DNA of 64,000 nt from a virus, in IMG/VR virus record IMGVR_UViG_3300042860_004240, positions 1 to 64,000 of that record. The stretch is one strand, 5' to 3'. A model generated the notes under the pieces. That model did no database searches. It saw nothing but the letters and a program-made list of their open reading frames with translations, and had not been told where the DNA came from. The translations under genes and the position numbers were made by a program. Below, piece after piece: positions 48,173 to 57,636 of this stretch (its first letter is position 1; the number at the start of each line of letters is the position of its first letter).

Positions 48173-49114
48173 GTGATTACTTTTAATGACCTTGAATTGA
48201 TCCATGAGGAAATATACCCACATATTGTTGTGTATAAAAACTTAATAAGAGATGTTGGTGCAATCAGCGATAGCCTAAAATTTTCTTCTCTTGTTACAGG
48301 GGAAGAAAAGCCTGGCATTTTGCCAATTTGGGGTAGATGGTTTGGTTTTGGAACATATGTTTCGGTGAGCGGCGATGCTTTGTCTCAAGATAGGCAAGCA
48401 GCAGATTTAGACGATGGTAATAGCTTGTATGAAAGAGAAAGAAGAGCTATTCATGCAGCCTACAACGCTAGACTAGCTGCCATTTGCCATTATATGGGCA
48501 AGTACAATATGGGTGGCGGAAAATATCCAGAAGATGTTAAGACTTATATTCAGCCTTCTATTAACTTTGCTAAATACGATCCAGATATTAAAGGTCTTGG
48601 AGCTATGGGCGAAGAAGAGCCGGAACTGACCATGCAATACCACACTGATTTTCATTTAGATAAAATACTTAGACCATGTGAGAACTTTATGCTTACTTGT
48701 AATATCTATTGGAATGACGACTATGACGGTGGAGAAGTAACATTTTTGGTTCATGGTAAAGTTGTTGACTATAAACCTGTTGCAGGGGATGTGGTAGTTT
48801 TCCCTTCCGGTTCGTATCTTTTTCCTGGCGATGAGCCATACTTCCATGGTGTTCGTACTGTAAAGAACGGTAATAAATTTATTTCTAGAAACTATTTAAT
48901 GTATTCTCAGCCAGCTAGCCAAAATTGGATTGACGGAGTAGCAAAATATGGAGAAGAAGAATGGTTGAAAATGGAGAAAGAACGTCAAGCAAAAGATAAG
49001 ATTGCTCCTAACGTTGTTGTGTTAGACTACCATAACCCACCGCCAGGTAAGGATTTCGATTTATTATATAACCCTGTAGTAAAAGAATACTATTGGAAAA
49101 AGGACAAAAAATAA
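48173..49114 (+). CDS. Fe(II)/2-oxoglutarate oxygenase (prolyl-4-hydroxylase-like)
   Basis: A 313-residue enzyme starting at GTG. Double-stranded beta-helix motifs: MQYHTDF (His, Asp), then NIYWNDDYDGGEVTFLV, VAGDVVVFPSG, YFHGVRTV (distal His) and KFISRNYLMY (Arg for 2-oxoglutarate). The full metal triad is intact. It is the first gene of the operon, likely a hydroxylase of a peptide, amino acid or lipid-like substrate. Confidence 0.85.
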   Translation: MITFNDLELIHEEIYPHIVVYKNLIRDVGAISDSLKFSSLVTGEEKPGILPIWGRWFGFGTYVSVSGDALSQDRQAADLDDGNSLYERERRAIHAAYNARLAAICHYMGKYNMGGGKYPEDVKTYIQPSINFAKYDPDIKGLGAMGEEEPELTMQYHTDFHLDKILRPCENFMLTCNIYWNDDYDGGEVTFLVHGKVVDYKPVAGDVVVFPSGSYLFPGDEPYFHGVRTVKNGNKFISRNYLMYSQPASQNWIDGVAKYGEEEWLKMEKERQAKDKIAPNVVVLDYHNPPPGKDFDLLYNPVVKEYYWKKDKK

Positions 49115-49115
49115 T

Positions 49116-49700
49116 ATGTACAAAGGAAATAGCCAACAAGAGAAGTTTGTAGTAGACCTCCTAAAAGGAAAAAGAAATGGGTACTACGTAGAGTTAGGTG
49201 GCTTTAATTCTACTATGGGGAGCAACACGTATCATCTTGAAAATGACTATGATTGGAACGGTGTTTCTTTTGAAATAGTAGATGAACGTAGAGAAGAGTT
49301 TCTTTCTAACAGAAAAAATCCCTGTTTTGGAGATGCGCTAAAGTTTGATTATATCTCATATTTTGAAGCCAACCATTTCCCAAAACAAATAGATTATTTA
49401 CAGGTTGATATAGACGCAGGCTATGACCTATCTTTGAGACCCCTAGGCAATGCCTATACAACCCTACATGGCCTGATAACCGTGCCACTGACCCAGTACA
49501 GATTTTCTGTTATAACTTTTGAGCATGACGCTAATATGTACTTTAGGAATCGTGGTATGCGTGAAGCCCAAAGAGAGATTCTTGATTCATTAGGTTATAC
49601 TTTAGTTGTGAGAGATATCCACGAAGATTGGTGGGTCGATCCTCTAGAAGTTAGCCCTGAAGAATATAGGAAATATTTAAGATGGCAAACCCTAACTTAG
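49116..49700 (+). CDS. FkbM-like SAM-dependent methyltransferase
   Basis: A 194-residue protein one base after the oxygenase. GYYVELGGFNSTMGSNTYHLENDYDWNGVSFEI is the nucleotide-binding loop and second acidic strand of the FkbM family, and DYLQVDIDAG the following strand. O-methylation of a sugar or polyketide hydroxyl is typical of relatives. Confidence 0.75.
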   Translation: MYKGNSQQEKFVVDLLKGKRNGYYVELGGFNSTMGSNTYHLENDYDWNGVSFEIVDERREEFLSNRKNPCFGDALKFDYISYFEANHFPKQIDYLQVDIDAGYDLSLRPLGNAYTTLHGLITVPLTQYRFSVITFEHDANMYFRNRGMREAQREILDSLGYTLVVRDIHEDWWVDPLEVSPEEYRKYLRWQTLT

Positions 49701-49710
49701 GATTTTATTT

Positions 49711-50319
49711 ATGAGCGCATTGTACCCAACTATAATAGTAGAAAAGTTTTTTTCTGATGAAGAATGCAATCTTTTGTTAGACAATATAAAAAATTCAGGT
49801 AAAGAATTTGACGTTATAGACTACGGTGGTGGAGACAAAGGCAAAAGTTACTTTAATGTTTCAGATCTTCCTATGAAAAGTTATTACGACGCTTTAAACA
49901 AGTTCATAGAAAAAAATTACAATTGCTCTATCGTTTCATCACGCGGGAAAAGCGTTGCAAGATACACTAAAGATCAAAACATTAATTTGCATCAGGATTG
50001 GGATCCTAAGTCCCCGGATGTAGTTGAGCACAGCAAGCCCCAGGTGCATATATCTAGTATTACCTATCTTAACGAAGATTTTATTGGTGGAGAAATTGTA
50101 ATTGCAGAAACTAGTAAAAATATAGATAAGTCGAGTGATGAACAAAGACAATTGGTGTTGGAGCAGATTGCAAATAACTCTACCCTAATGACTGTTACGC
50201 CAAAAACTGGTTTAACTATTTTTTTTGATGCGCTGTGCTGGCATATAACTAATCCGATAAGTTCAGGCATAAAATACTGCTATACTGATTTTTACTCAAT
50301 AGAGAAAGTAGAAAGCTAA
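49711..50319 (+). CDS. Fe(II)/2-oxoglutarate oxygenase
   Basis: A 202-residue enzyme. NLHQDWD (His, Asp), SSITYLNEDFIGGEIVI, GLTIFFDALCWHITNPI (distal His) are in order. The expected 2-oxoglutarate-binding Arg is Lys (SGIKYCYTDF), as in its close paralogue at 52419. Stop and next start overlap. Confidence 0.8.
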   Translation: MSALYPTIIVEKFFSDEECNLLLDNIKNSGKEFDVIDYGGGDKGKSYFNVSDLPMKSYYDALNKFIEKNYNCSIVSSRGKSVARYTKDQNINLHQDWDPKSPDVVEHSKPQVHISSITYLNEDFIGGEIVIAETSKNIDKSSDEQRQLVLEQIANNSTLMTVTPKTGLTIFFDALCWHITNPISSGIKYCYTDFYSIEKVES

Positions 50320-51107
50320 TGATAGTTAAGCACTTGGGTGGGGGCATTGTCCTCATAGAAGATCTTCTAAGTAAAGAAGAGCTAGATTCCATTAATCTTG
50401 ATTTAGTTGTAGAGAAGTGCCCAGTCCAAGGATTCAAGGCTGTTGGGGAAAAACTATTCCTAGAAGGGGGTTACGAAATAAAAGACCAACAAGAAGATAT
50501 ACCCAGCTTTGCTAGTAGGTATTCGGAAAATATTGAATCACTTCCCTTTTACCCAACTGTAGATGAAGCTATGTATCGTGGGGTTGTTGAGTATTGTAAA
50601 ATTTTTCCTGTCGCTGTTGAATCTATAACTAATTGCGTTGGTCGTCATTTTATCAAATATGTTTCTGGTAACTTTATGGGCCCACATTCTGATTCCTCAT
50701 TGTCTTACAAGCAAGGGACCGTTGAACCAACCTCCGCTATTGCTCTAGGTAACACTATCACTGTATCAATTATATTAAACGACCAGTTTGAAGGTGGTTC
50801 TATATTATTTAATACATGGGGACTCAAAGTAGAGCCAAAACCTGGTTCAGCCTTATACTATCCCTCTAATTATATTGGGTCTCATGAGGTCAAAGAAGTT
50901 ACCTCTGGAGTTCGTTGGGCTTATCTTGCTTTTTATGCCCACGGTGATAGAACTTTTACTTCTAACGCATCTTTAGAAAAATACCCAGAAAGATACCAAT
51001 GGACAATGAAGTTGAGAGAAGACATAAAAAAAGCCTGCGAAGAAGACGGCTTAATTGGCGAAGATGTTGATATACTTAACTTAAATCGTCTTCAAAGAAA
51101 AGTATAA
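50319..51107 (+). CDS. Fe(II)/2-oxoglutarate oxygenase
   Basis: A 262-residue enzyme. GPHSDSSLSY (His, Asp), VSIILNDQFEGGSILF, SALYYPSNYIGSHEVKEV (distal His) and GVRWAYLAF (Arg). Complete active site. Immediately precedes the cytochrome P450. Confidence 0.8.
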   Translation: MIVKHLGGGIVLIEDLLSKEELDSINLDLVVEKCPVQGFKAVGEKLFLEGGYEIKDQQEDIPSFASRYSENIESLPFYPTVDEAMYRGVVEYCKIFPVAVESITNCVGRHFIKYVSGNFMGPHSDSSLSYKQGTVEPTSAIALGNTITVSIILNDQFEGGSILFNTWGLKVEPKPGSALYYPSNYIGSHEVKEVTSGVRWAYLAFYAHGDRTFTSNASLEKYPERYQWTMKLREDIKKACEEDGLIGEDVDILNLNRLQRKV

Positions 51108-51108
51108 A

Positions 51109-52362
51109 ATGATTGACAATGGACCAAAAAAAGTTACGGATTGGGCAACTGATTTTGATCATGGCTCCCAAGAATGGGCAGATGACCCATATGCTATTAT
51201 AAACGAATTAAAAAACGCTGGTTGCCCAATAGCACACACAGAGCGTTACGGGGGGATGTGGGTTCCTACAACTTATGACATGATTAAGCAAATATTCCTT
51301 GATACAAAGAATTTTAGTAGCGAGGGCACTATTATCCGAGAAGAAAGGCCGTACCAGCAGGCTATTTTTTTAAAAGAAACTGCATCTCCTATAGGCATTA
51401 TGCCTCCAATAACTTCTGACCCGCCATTCCATAAAATAGCTAGGAATTTGTTATCTCCTATTTTTTCTCCAGATGTAATTGCATTGTGGCATGATGAAAT
51501 AGGGACGACGTGTAATAGGCTTATAAGATCAATGGAAAATCAAAAAAGCTCTGAGCTTATGCACTCTTACTGTAATAGAATCCCATCTATAATAATAGCA
51601 AAAATGCTAGGTGTCCCAGAACAGGATATTGATAAATTTGATGATTGGGTAACTTTTTTTATGCACGATATAAATGAGCCACCAAGTAGAGATCGTTTTA
51701 TAAAATACTTAAAATATAAAAAATACATGGAGAATCATGTTGATGATCACATAAAAAATCCAAAAAAAGATATTATTAGTTATTTATTGAGCTGCAATAT
51801 TGAAGATAAAACATTATCAATACCTTACTTAATTGGGATAATTACTTTAATACTAGTGGCAGGGGTGCATACCGTGTCTAGCGTTATGGGTTCATCATTA
51901 TGGCACCTTGCAACCAACCCAGTAGACCGTCGTCGTTTGGTAGAAAACCCAGACATGATTCCTACAGCTGTTGAAGAGTTCCTTCGTGCATATGCGCCTG
52001 TGACTATAGCCCGCCTTTTGAAAGAAGACATAGAATTCCATGGCGTACAGATGAAGAAAGAAGATTGGGTACTTCTCTCTCTTCCCGCAGCTAACCGTGA
52101 CGAAAAGCAATTTGCAAACGCGCATGAGGTTATAATTGACCGTGAAGACAATCGCCATGCTGCCTTTGGCCTTGGGGTCCACAGCTGCCTTGGATCAAGT
52201 CTTGCTCGTCTAGAGCTTAAGGTTGCAATATCAACTTTTCTTGAAAATTTTCCAAATTTTTGGGTTGATCCGCATACTGAAGTTAAGTGGAGTACAGGGC
52301 AAGTTAGGGGTCCGTTAAATTTATCACTTATATTTGGAGACGATAAAAAGCCCGGTAATTAG
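51109..52362 (+). CDS. Cytochrome P450
   Basis: A 417-residue soluble bacterial-type P450 with no membrane anchor. I-helix AGVHTVSS, K-helix EEFLR (ExxR) and heme loop FGLGVHSCLG with the Cys ligand are present. Class I bacterial P450s need a ferredoxin and reductase; neither is seen nearby, so the host's must serve. Located among non-heme oxygenases, it supports multi-step oxidative tailoring. Confidence 0.93.
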   Translation: MIDNGPKKVTDWATDFDHGSQEWADDPYAIINELKNAGCPIAHTERYGGMWVPTTYDMIKQIFLDTKNFSSEGTIIREERPYQQAIFLKETASPIGIMPPITSDPPFHKIARNLLSPIFSPDVIALWHDEIGTTCNRLIRSMENQKSSELMHSYCNRIPSIIIAKMLGVPEQDIDKFDDWVTFFMHDINEPPSRDRFIKYLKYKKYMENHVDDHIKNPKKDIISYLLSCNIEDKTLSIPYLIGIITLILVAGVHTVSSVMGSSLWHLATNPVDRRRLVENPDMIPTAVEEFLRAYAPVTIARLLKEDIEFHGVQMKKEDWVLLSLPAANRDEKQFANAHEVIIDREDNRHAAFGLGVHSCLGSSLARLELKVAISTFLENFPNFWVDPHTEVKWSTGQVRGPLNLSLIFGDDKKPGN

Positions 52363-52418
52363 AGGTTGCTAAATAATTCTTTATATGGTAATCTTAACAA
52401 AAGAATGTGAGGATATAA

Positions 52419-52982
52419 ATGAATTTTCCTACCTTAATAGCAGACAAATTAATCTCCAACGAAGACTGCAACTTTTTATTAGATGGGATTTCTGAATGTA
52501 AGTTTCAGCAGTACAACAACGCTGAGTCCTATAGGCCAGAAGATGATGACGATATGTTTAATGGTAATGTATCTAAATACAATAAATTTAAAGATATTAT
52601 TTTAGGACTATCATCTTTTGTTGAAAAACATTACGCCGTGCGCGTTCTTAATATTTATGGTAATGTTTTTATGAAATATGAAAATACCCAAAACATAAGA
52701 TTACATAAAGATTATGATATGGACGATCCGTATCAAGCTGCTAAAGAACCATTTAATATTAGCAGTGTTTTTTATCTTAACGATGATTACCAAGGTGGAA
52801 AACTTATCTTTCCAAATGAATCTGACAAACCTATTACCGAAAGAGAAAATAGACTTGAGTTTATCCCAAAACAAGGTTCTGTAATATTTTTTGACTCAAT
52901 CTCGATACATTATACTGACCTGGTAACTTACGGTACTAAGTATGTTCTCACTAACTTTTATGACGTGTTAGAAAATAACTAG
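52419..52982 (+). CDS. Fe(II)/2-oxoglutarate oxygenase
   Basis: A 187-residue enzyme closely related in layout to 49711: RLHKDYD (His, Asp), SSVFYLNDDYQGGKLIF, SVIFFDSISIHYTDLV (distal His), GTKYVLTNFY with Lys for Arg. GAGG precedes the ATG after a 56-base spacer that may hold a weak promoter. Confidence 0.8.
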   Translation: MNFPTLIADKLISNEDCNFLLDGISECKFQQYNNAESYRPEDDDDMFNGNVSKYNKFKDIILGLSSFVEKHYAVRVLNIYGNVFMKYENTQNIRLHKDYDMDDPYQAAKEPFNISSVFYLNDDYQGGKLIFPNESDKPITERENRLEFIPKQGSVIFFDSISIHYTDLVTYGTKYVLTNFYDVLENN

Positions 52983-52996
52983 AAAGAAGTCAACAA

Positions 52997-53713
52997 ATGA
53001 AAAATTTTTGGAATGAAGAAGTAATGGATATTCCAATATGTCAAGATTTATGCGAAAACTGGGAAGAGATCAGGGATGAAGCCTTACTTTACTTAGGAAA
53101 GCCGCATCCTTATTCTAGAGATAAATCACCAATACTTAAATACCCGACCTATACCAAACCAAGTATTGATAACCCAGAGGTCAAACAGAGAATATATGAT
53201 GGGGACTGGGGAATAGCACCTTTGGGTATAAAAACCCCAAAAGAAGATAAGAACGACAAAAATTTTGGACATAACCGTTTATTCGGTACGAGCGAAAAAT
53301 TCTTAGAAAAATACACTAAATGGAACACAGGAAAGACCGTTGATGAAAACTTAGAATTTCAATCAACTCAATTTCCCTTTTTCCATAACATATTACAAAA
53401 ACATGACGCAGGGTGTTTAATGAGCGCTGCTCTCAGTTTACTTACCCCAGGTTCGGTAATCAACCCACATACTGGAGGAGAAGGTTTTATCAGATGCCAT
53501 TTATGCTTAGTTAACGATCAAGGTTGTTCAATGACAGTTAACGGCGAAACACAAAAATGGGAAAATGGTAAAATAACAGCTTTTGAAGACAGATTAACGC
53601 ATTCTGTAATTCACGCAGGAACTCAAAATAGATTAGTTTTATTATTTGATATTAGCCTTGAGTATGCAAAAAGATATATTAAAGATGAAGATTTTCAAGG
53701 GCTAGGTAATTAA
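52997..53713 (+). CDS. Aspartyl/asparaginyl beta-hydroxylase-like oxygenase, copy 1
   Basis: A 238-residue protein. GSVINPHTGGEGFIRCHLCLVN and AFEDRLTHSVIHAGTQNRLVLLFDI hold the two His and the Arg of the two-His Asp/Asn hydroxylase family. The paralogue follows 1 base later, sharing the first 25 residues almost word for word. Substrate unknown; a carrier-bound amino acid or peptide is plausible. Confidence 0.8.
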   Translation: MKNFWNEEVMDIPICQDLCENWEEIRDEALLYLGKPHPYSRDKSPILKYPTYTKPSIDNPEVKQRIYDGDWGIAPLGIKTPKEDKNDKNFGHNRLFGTSEKFLEKYTKWNTGKTVDENLEFQSTQFPFFHNILQKHDAGCLMSAALSLLTPGSVINPHTGGEGFIRCHLCLVNDQGCSMTVNGETQKWENGKITAFEDRLTHSVIHAGTQNRLVLLFDISLEYAKRYIKDEDFQGLGN

Positions 53714-53714
53714 T

Positions 53715-54419
53715 ATGGAACAAGCTTTTTGGGATGAAGAAGTAATGGCGATACCAGTTTGTCAAGAAATAGTTAAAAACTGGGAAAAAATTAAAGAAGA
53801 AGCTTTATCTTTTATTAACACAAAAAATCCAAATACAAAAAATAAAAAATCCACAACTTTGCTTACTTCAAAATTTATGAAAATACCTAAAATAAAAAAC
53901 GATAAAATAACAGAAGAATTCGTAACGGTTTCTGACAAAGGTTCTTGGGAAGTAGTATATGTTGGAAAAAATAAAATTAGATCAAACTCAGGTGAATTTA
54001 GTAAATTAAATGATTTTTATCAAAGAATTACATTAAAAAATACTGGAAAAACTATAGAAGAGAATGCAGAATACGCAATCAAGTTTTTTAAGACTTATAA
54101 TGAAATAGTTGAATTTTTTGCTCCAGGCGAATGCTCGGCATCTACCTTAAGTATAGTCTCCCCTGGCACTTCTATATCCCCTCATTTTGGGGCACCGGGG
54201 TTTCTTAGGTGCCACCTATGCCTTGTGAATGATAGTGGTTGCACTATAACAATTGGCGAAGAACAAAGACAATGGCACGAGGGTAAATTGCTAGCTTTTA
54301 AAGATGGTGGCCCATACGCTCACTCAGTAAATCACACTGGCACCAGAGATAGAATTGTGTTAATATTTGATATTAGCCTTGATTACGCAAGAAAATATAT
54401 TAAAAACACGGATTTCTAA
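53715..54419 (+). CDS. Aspartyl/asparaginyl beta-hydroxylase-like oxygenase, copy 2
   Basis: A 234-residue paralogue of 52997: the start FWDEEVMAIPVCQEI matches FWNEEVMDIPICQDL, with SISPHFGAPGFLRCHLCLVND and AHSVNHTGTRDRIVLIFDI preserving the metal His pair and Arg. The middle is diverged and Lys/Asn-rich, suggesting different substrate positions. Confidence 0.8.
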   Translation: MEQAFWDEEVMAIPVCQEIVKNWEKIKEEALSFINTKNPNTKNKKSTTLLTSKFMKIPKIKNDKITEEFVTVSDKGSWEVVYVGKNKIRSNSGEFSKLNDFYQRITLKNTGKTIEENAEYAIKFFKTYNEIVEFFAPGECSASTLSIVSPGTSISPHFGAPGFLRCHLCLVNDSGCTITIGEEQRQWHEGKLLAFKDGGPYAHSVNHTGTRDRIVLIFDISLDYARKYIKNTDF

Positions 54420-54432
54420 AGATTGGAAAAAA

Positions 54433-55614
54433 ATGCAGCCTGTACATGTAGTAGGTTATGGGATAATTGATGGGTTGGGCAATAACCCTAGTGATTGTTT
54501 TTTAAATTCCCTAAATGATAAAGATTTTACTGTTGATCTTGATTTTATGATTCAACAAAAGCTTCAAATCACCAGAGGAATACGTGTCGATGATTCTGGT
54601 ATATCGCTTCCTAAATCATTAGATGAAAAATCATTAAGACACATGACAAGAACACAGAAAATTGCCATACATGCGGTTGAACAAGCAATGAATATGTCCG
54701 GGTTGCCTATGTCCTCTAACGTTGCCGTTATTTATTCTAGCGTGTCTAACGACAGCGAATCTATAGAATATATGTCTGACAAATTCCTAAATAACAAAAG
54801 AGCACATCCGCTCATTGTTCTTAATAGAATACCAGACATAATAGCTTCTCACATATGTGGCCATTACGGATTTATGGGCACTTCTTTTGCCCTCATGGCA
54901 TCGTGCGCAACTGGTTTGCTTTCGATAGACTATGCAATGAGATTATGTGACGAATATGATTATGTTATAGTTGGTGGCAGCGACGCCCCTGTGCATGGCA
55001 TGGCGATGAAGTACTTCAGTGCCCTCGGTGCCTTAGGTAACCGCAATGCTCCATTCGACGATAGTAGAGAAGGGTTTATTATGGCCGATGGTGCTGGAGT
55101 ATTGATACTGCAAAGCTCAGAAAAAGTTAAAGAATTTGGTTCAAGAGATTACGCAAAATTATACCCAGTAGGGTCAGCTTCTGATGCCCTTAGCTTAACA
55201 TCGCCTGCCGAAGATGGCAGAGGGTCAAAAATTGCCATGAAAAAAGCACTGCGATACGTAGAAAATATAGATGTCATTTCTGCTCATGCAACCTCTACAG
55301 TAGTAGGCGATCCTATAGAATATTCAGTAGTTTCAGAAATGCTACCAAACACACCGATATATGCTCCAAAAAGTAAAACTGGTCATACTCTAGCTGCTTC
55401 CGGTATTATAGAAACTATTTACGCAATAGAATCTTCAAAAAACGGAATAATACCGCACTGCCAAAATCTTAAAAATTGTTCATTTGATACTAACAAGACC
55501 CTAACAAGAGAGCCTATTACTATTAATAAAGAAGTAATAAGAACTTTAAACAATTCTTTTGGATTCGGCGGGAAGTCAGCCAGCCAAGTGATAGAGGTAA
55601 CAAAAAATGATTGA
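54433..55614 (+). CDS. Beta-ketoacyl-ACP synthase (FabF-like ketosynthase)
   Basis: A 393-residue enzyme; the start at 54433 is chosen since the longer frame lies inside the upstream gene. The active site is complete: Cys in ASCATGLL, His in SAHATST, His in KTGHTLAASG. It condenses acyl chains with malonyl-ACP. With the ACP at 46945 and the desaturase downstream it can make or lengthen an acyl chain. It overlaps the desaturase start by 8 bases. Confidence 0.9.
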   Translation: MQPVHVVGYGIIDGLGNNPSDCFLNSLNDKDFTVDLDFMIQQKLQITRGIRVDDSGISLPKSLDEKSLRHMTRTQKIAIHAVEQAMNMSGLPMSSNVAVIYSSVSNDSESIEYMSDKFLNNKRAHPLIVLNRIPDIIASHICGHYGFMGTSFALMASCATGLLSIDYAMRLCDEYDYVIVGGSDAPVHGMAMKYFSALGALGNRNAPFDDSREGFIMADGAGVLILQSSEKVKEFGSRDYAKLYPVGSASDALSLTSPAEDGRGSKIAMKKALRYVENIDVISAHATSTVVGDPIEYSVVSEMLPNTPIYAPKSKTGHTLAASGIIETIYAIESSKNGIIPHCQNLKNCSFDTNKTLTREPITINKEVIRTLNNSFGFGGKSASQVIEVTKND

Positions 55615-56539
55615 ATCTGAAAAACAACTAATAAACGAGTTAAACCCAGCTATAGAATTTTTGCTAGACAGGCATATCTCTGCTACAAAAAAATGGAACC
55701 CGCATGAATACATACCATGGGAAAGAGGTTCACGCTTAACCAACGAAGGTTTTCTTTACGGGGAAGATTCAATATCAAATAATCTAAGATCAGCTTTTAT
55801 AGTTACTTTGTTAACTGAAGATAGTCTACCCTGGTACGCTAGAACACTTTCGGAGGTGTTTGGAAGAGAATCTGTTGTAGGGGAATGGATTCATAGATGG
55901 ACAGCAGAAGAAGCAAGGCACTCATACGTTCTTCGTTCTTATATAACTTTGTCTGGGATAATGGACCCAGTAAAATTAGAGCAAGATAGAATTGCATTTG
56001 TTAGTACAGGCAGGGTCCCAGAACTAGGTAGAGATAAAATTACTAATGACTACTTAGACGGTTATGGTGTTTGTCAATCATTTGCTTACACCACTATACA
56101 GGAATTAAGTGCTAGGTCTTCCTATTTTAACATGGCTCAACAGCTTGATGATAAAGCTGGGTATGAGATTTTGAAACGTATTCTAACCGATGAAAATCAC
56201 CACTTTATTTTTTACAGAGACGCAGTAAAAGAAATATTAAAAATTGATCCATCATCCATGATGACAAGTTTATCAAAAGTAATAATGCAGTTTGAAATGC
56301 CGGGAGTTGGTGCCCCAGGATACGCGCAGCACGCGAGAAATATTTCCGATGGTGGTATCTACAGTATAAGGTCGTACTACGAAGATGTGCTAATGCCAAT
56401 ATTGAAGTACTGGAATATTTTTAATATCACCGGACTAAACAGTGCGGCTGAACAATCTAGGGATGACCTTATTAAATTTCTTAGTAGATTAAAAAAGATA
56501 ATTCAAAGAAAATATGGAATAATATATAATGACTTTTAA
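55607..56539 (+). CDS. Acyl-[ACP] desaturase, DesA-like
   Basis: A 310-residue ferritin-like di-iron enzyme. WTAEEARHSYVL and TDENHHFIFYRD supply the two E-x-x-H metal motifs. MQFEMPGVGAPGY matches the mycobacterial DesA family. It inserts a cis double bond into an ACP-bound acyl chain. Its position after the ketosynthase suggests both work on the same ACP-bound substrate. Overlaps the next gene. Confidence 0.88.
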   Translation: MIESEKQLINELNPAIEFLLDRHISATKKWNPHEYIPWERGSRLTNEGFLYGEDSISNNLRSAFIVTLLTEDSLPWYARTLSEVFGRESVVGEWIHRWTAEEARHSYVLRSYITLSGIMDPVKLEQDRIAFVSTGRVPELGRDKITNDYLDGYGVCQSFAYTTIQELSARSSYFNMAQQLDDKAGYEILKRILTDENHHFIFYRDAVKEILKIDPSSMMTSLSKVIMQFEMPGVGAPGYAQHARNISDGGIYSIRSYYEDVLMPILKYWNIFNITGLNSAAEQSRDDLIKFLSRLKKIIQRKYGIIYNDF

Positions 56540-57233
56540 AAAACAATGGCAAGATGAAGGTTACTTTATAGTAGAGAACCTTATACCAGAAGAGTCAATA
56601 GAAGCTTACTCTAAGCTGTGGATAGAAAATCACGGAGAAATTGTAGATGGAAAACTATCTTTAGTTAACCCTAATGGCTGGGAAGGGTATCATACCTATC
56701 TAGAGCATGTTTCTATACTGGAGATTTTTTGTGGATCCGATATTCCAACAATTATCGAAGAAGCTATTGGGTCTCCGGCTGGTCTTCATCTTAATTTTAC
56801 GGGATGGATTTCTACTAGAAAGACATGGCATCAAGATATAACTTACGGTGACAAAGACCATGCCGATAACCACATAGGGGTTTGGGTAGCCTTAGAAGAT
56901 ATCGATTATAGATCTGGTCCATTCCAGCTTATACCAAAATCTCACAAATGGGATATTGATTTTAAAGAAATTTATCCAAATCATTTAAGCGAAAAAGCAT
57001 CCGAGTACTTTGCAGAAAAGCTGCTAGAAGAATCTCCACCAGGCGTCACGTTTACCGCAAAGAAGGGTGACGTTATCTTCTGGCATGGTCACACTGTGCA
57101 TAGAGGCGATATGCCAATAGATGAGTCCATTACTCGCAAGAGTATCATAGGGCACTTTGCTTCTCTAAATGTTGGTATGTTGGCGCAACAAAAAAGCTTG
57201 CCGTATAAAAATGGACATTACTTTAATCTTTAA
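56529..57233 (+). CDS. Phytanoyl-CoA dioxygenase-like Fe(II)/2-oxoglutarate oxygenase
   Basis: A 234-residue PhyH-family protein. KTWHQDITYG (His, Asp), GPFQLIPKSHKW, GDVIFWHGHTVHRGDMP (distal His) and SITRKSIIGHF (Arg). All ligands intact. PhyH enzymes hydroxylate alkyl chains or amino acids; following the desaturase, a fatty-acyl substrate is plausible. It is the last gene of the operon. Confidence 0.85.
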   Translation: MTFKKQWQDEGYFIVENLIPEESIEAYSKLWIENHGEIVDGKLSLVNPNGWEGYHTYLEHVSILEIFCGSDIPTIIEEAIGSPAGLHLNFTGWISTRKTWHQDITYGDKDHADNHIGVWVALEDIDYRSGPFQLIPKSHKWDIDFKEIYPNHLSEKASEYFAEKLLEESPPGVTFTAKKGDVIFWHGHTVHRGDMPIDESITRKSIIGHFASLNVGMLAQQKSLPYKNGHYFNL

Positions 57234-57267
57234 ATTCTTTTAGCTAAAAAAGGGTTACTATATCCTT

Positions 57268-57636
57268 ATGTCATCTAATAGACCAGTAATAGATATACGC
57301 CAAAGTTTTAGCTCTATTTACGATGCATTCTATTTTTCTAACGACCCAGAAAAGATGTTAAGGCCAAAAAGGATCCCGGGCAGCAAACATGGACCTTATC
57401 AAATTGAGTTAAGCGACTTTGGTGCTCAAGCTGGCTCAGTTTCTGGCATGGACTTGTCTCAAGCCCAAAGGATAGCCTTAGAACTAACTGGCGGTCAAGA
57501 CAGGCAGCTTACAACTAGAACTGTGAATAGCTTTCTTACAGAGGCTATGTCTGGCATTGAAAGAGAAACTCAAGGCGGTGCACTATCGGCAATGGTTGGT
57601 TTTCGGACGCGCCAAGGGGCATATAAGCGCCATTGA
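57268..57636 (+). pseudogene. Broken large protein, fragment 1 (N-terminus)
   Basis: First piece of a protein of about 610 residues spread over 57268-59103 in three successive +1 frame changes. This piece is 122 residues. At 57604 the frame should shift near CGGA, changing from MVGF-RTRQ to MVGF-GRAKGHISAIDYSK. The last 11 residues of this ORF are thus out of frame. Function unknown. The break may be a real mutation or a sequencing indel in a T/G run. Confidence 0.6.
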
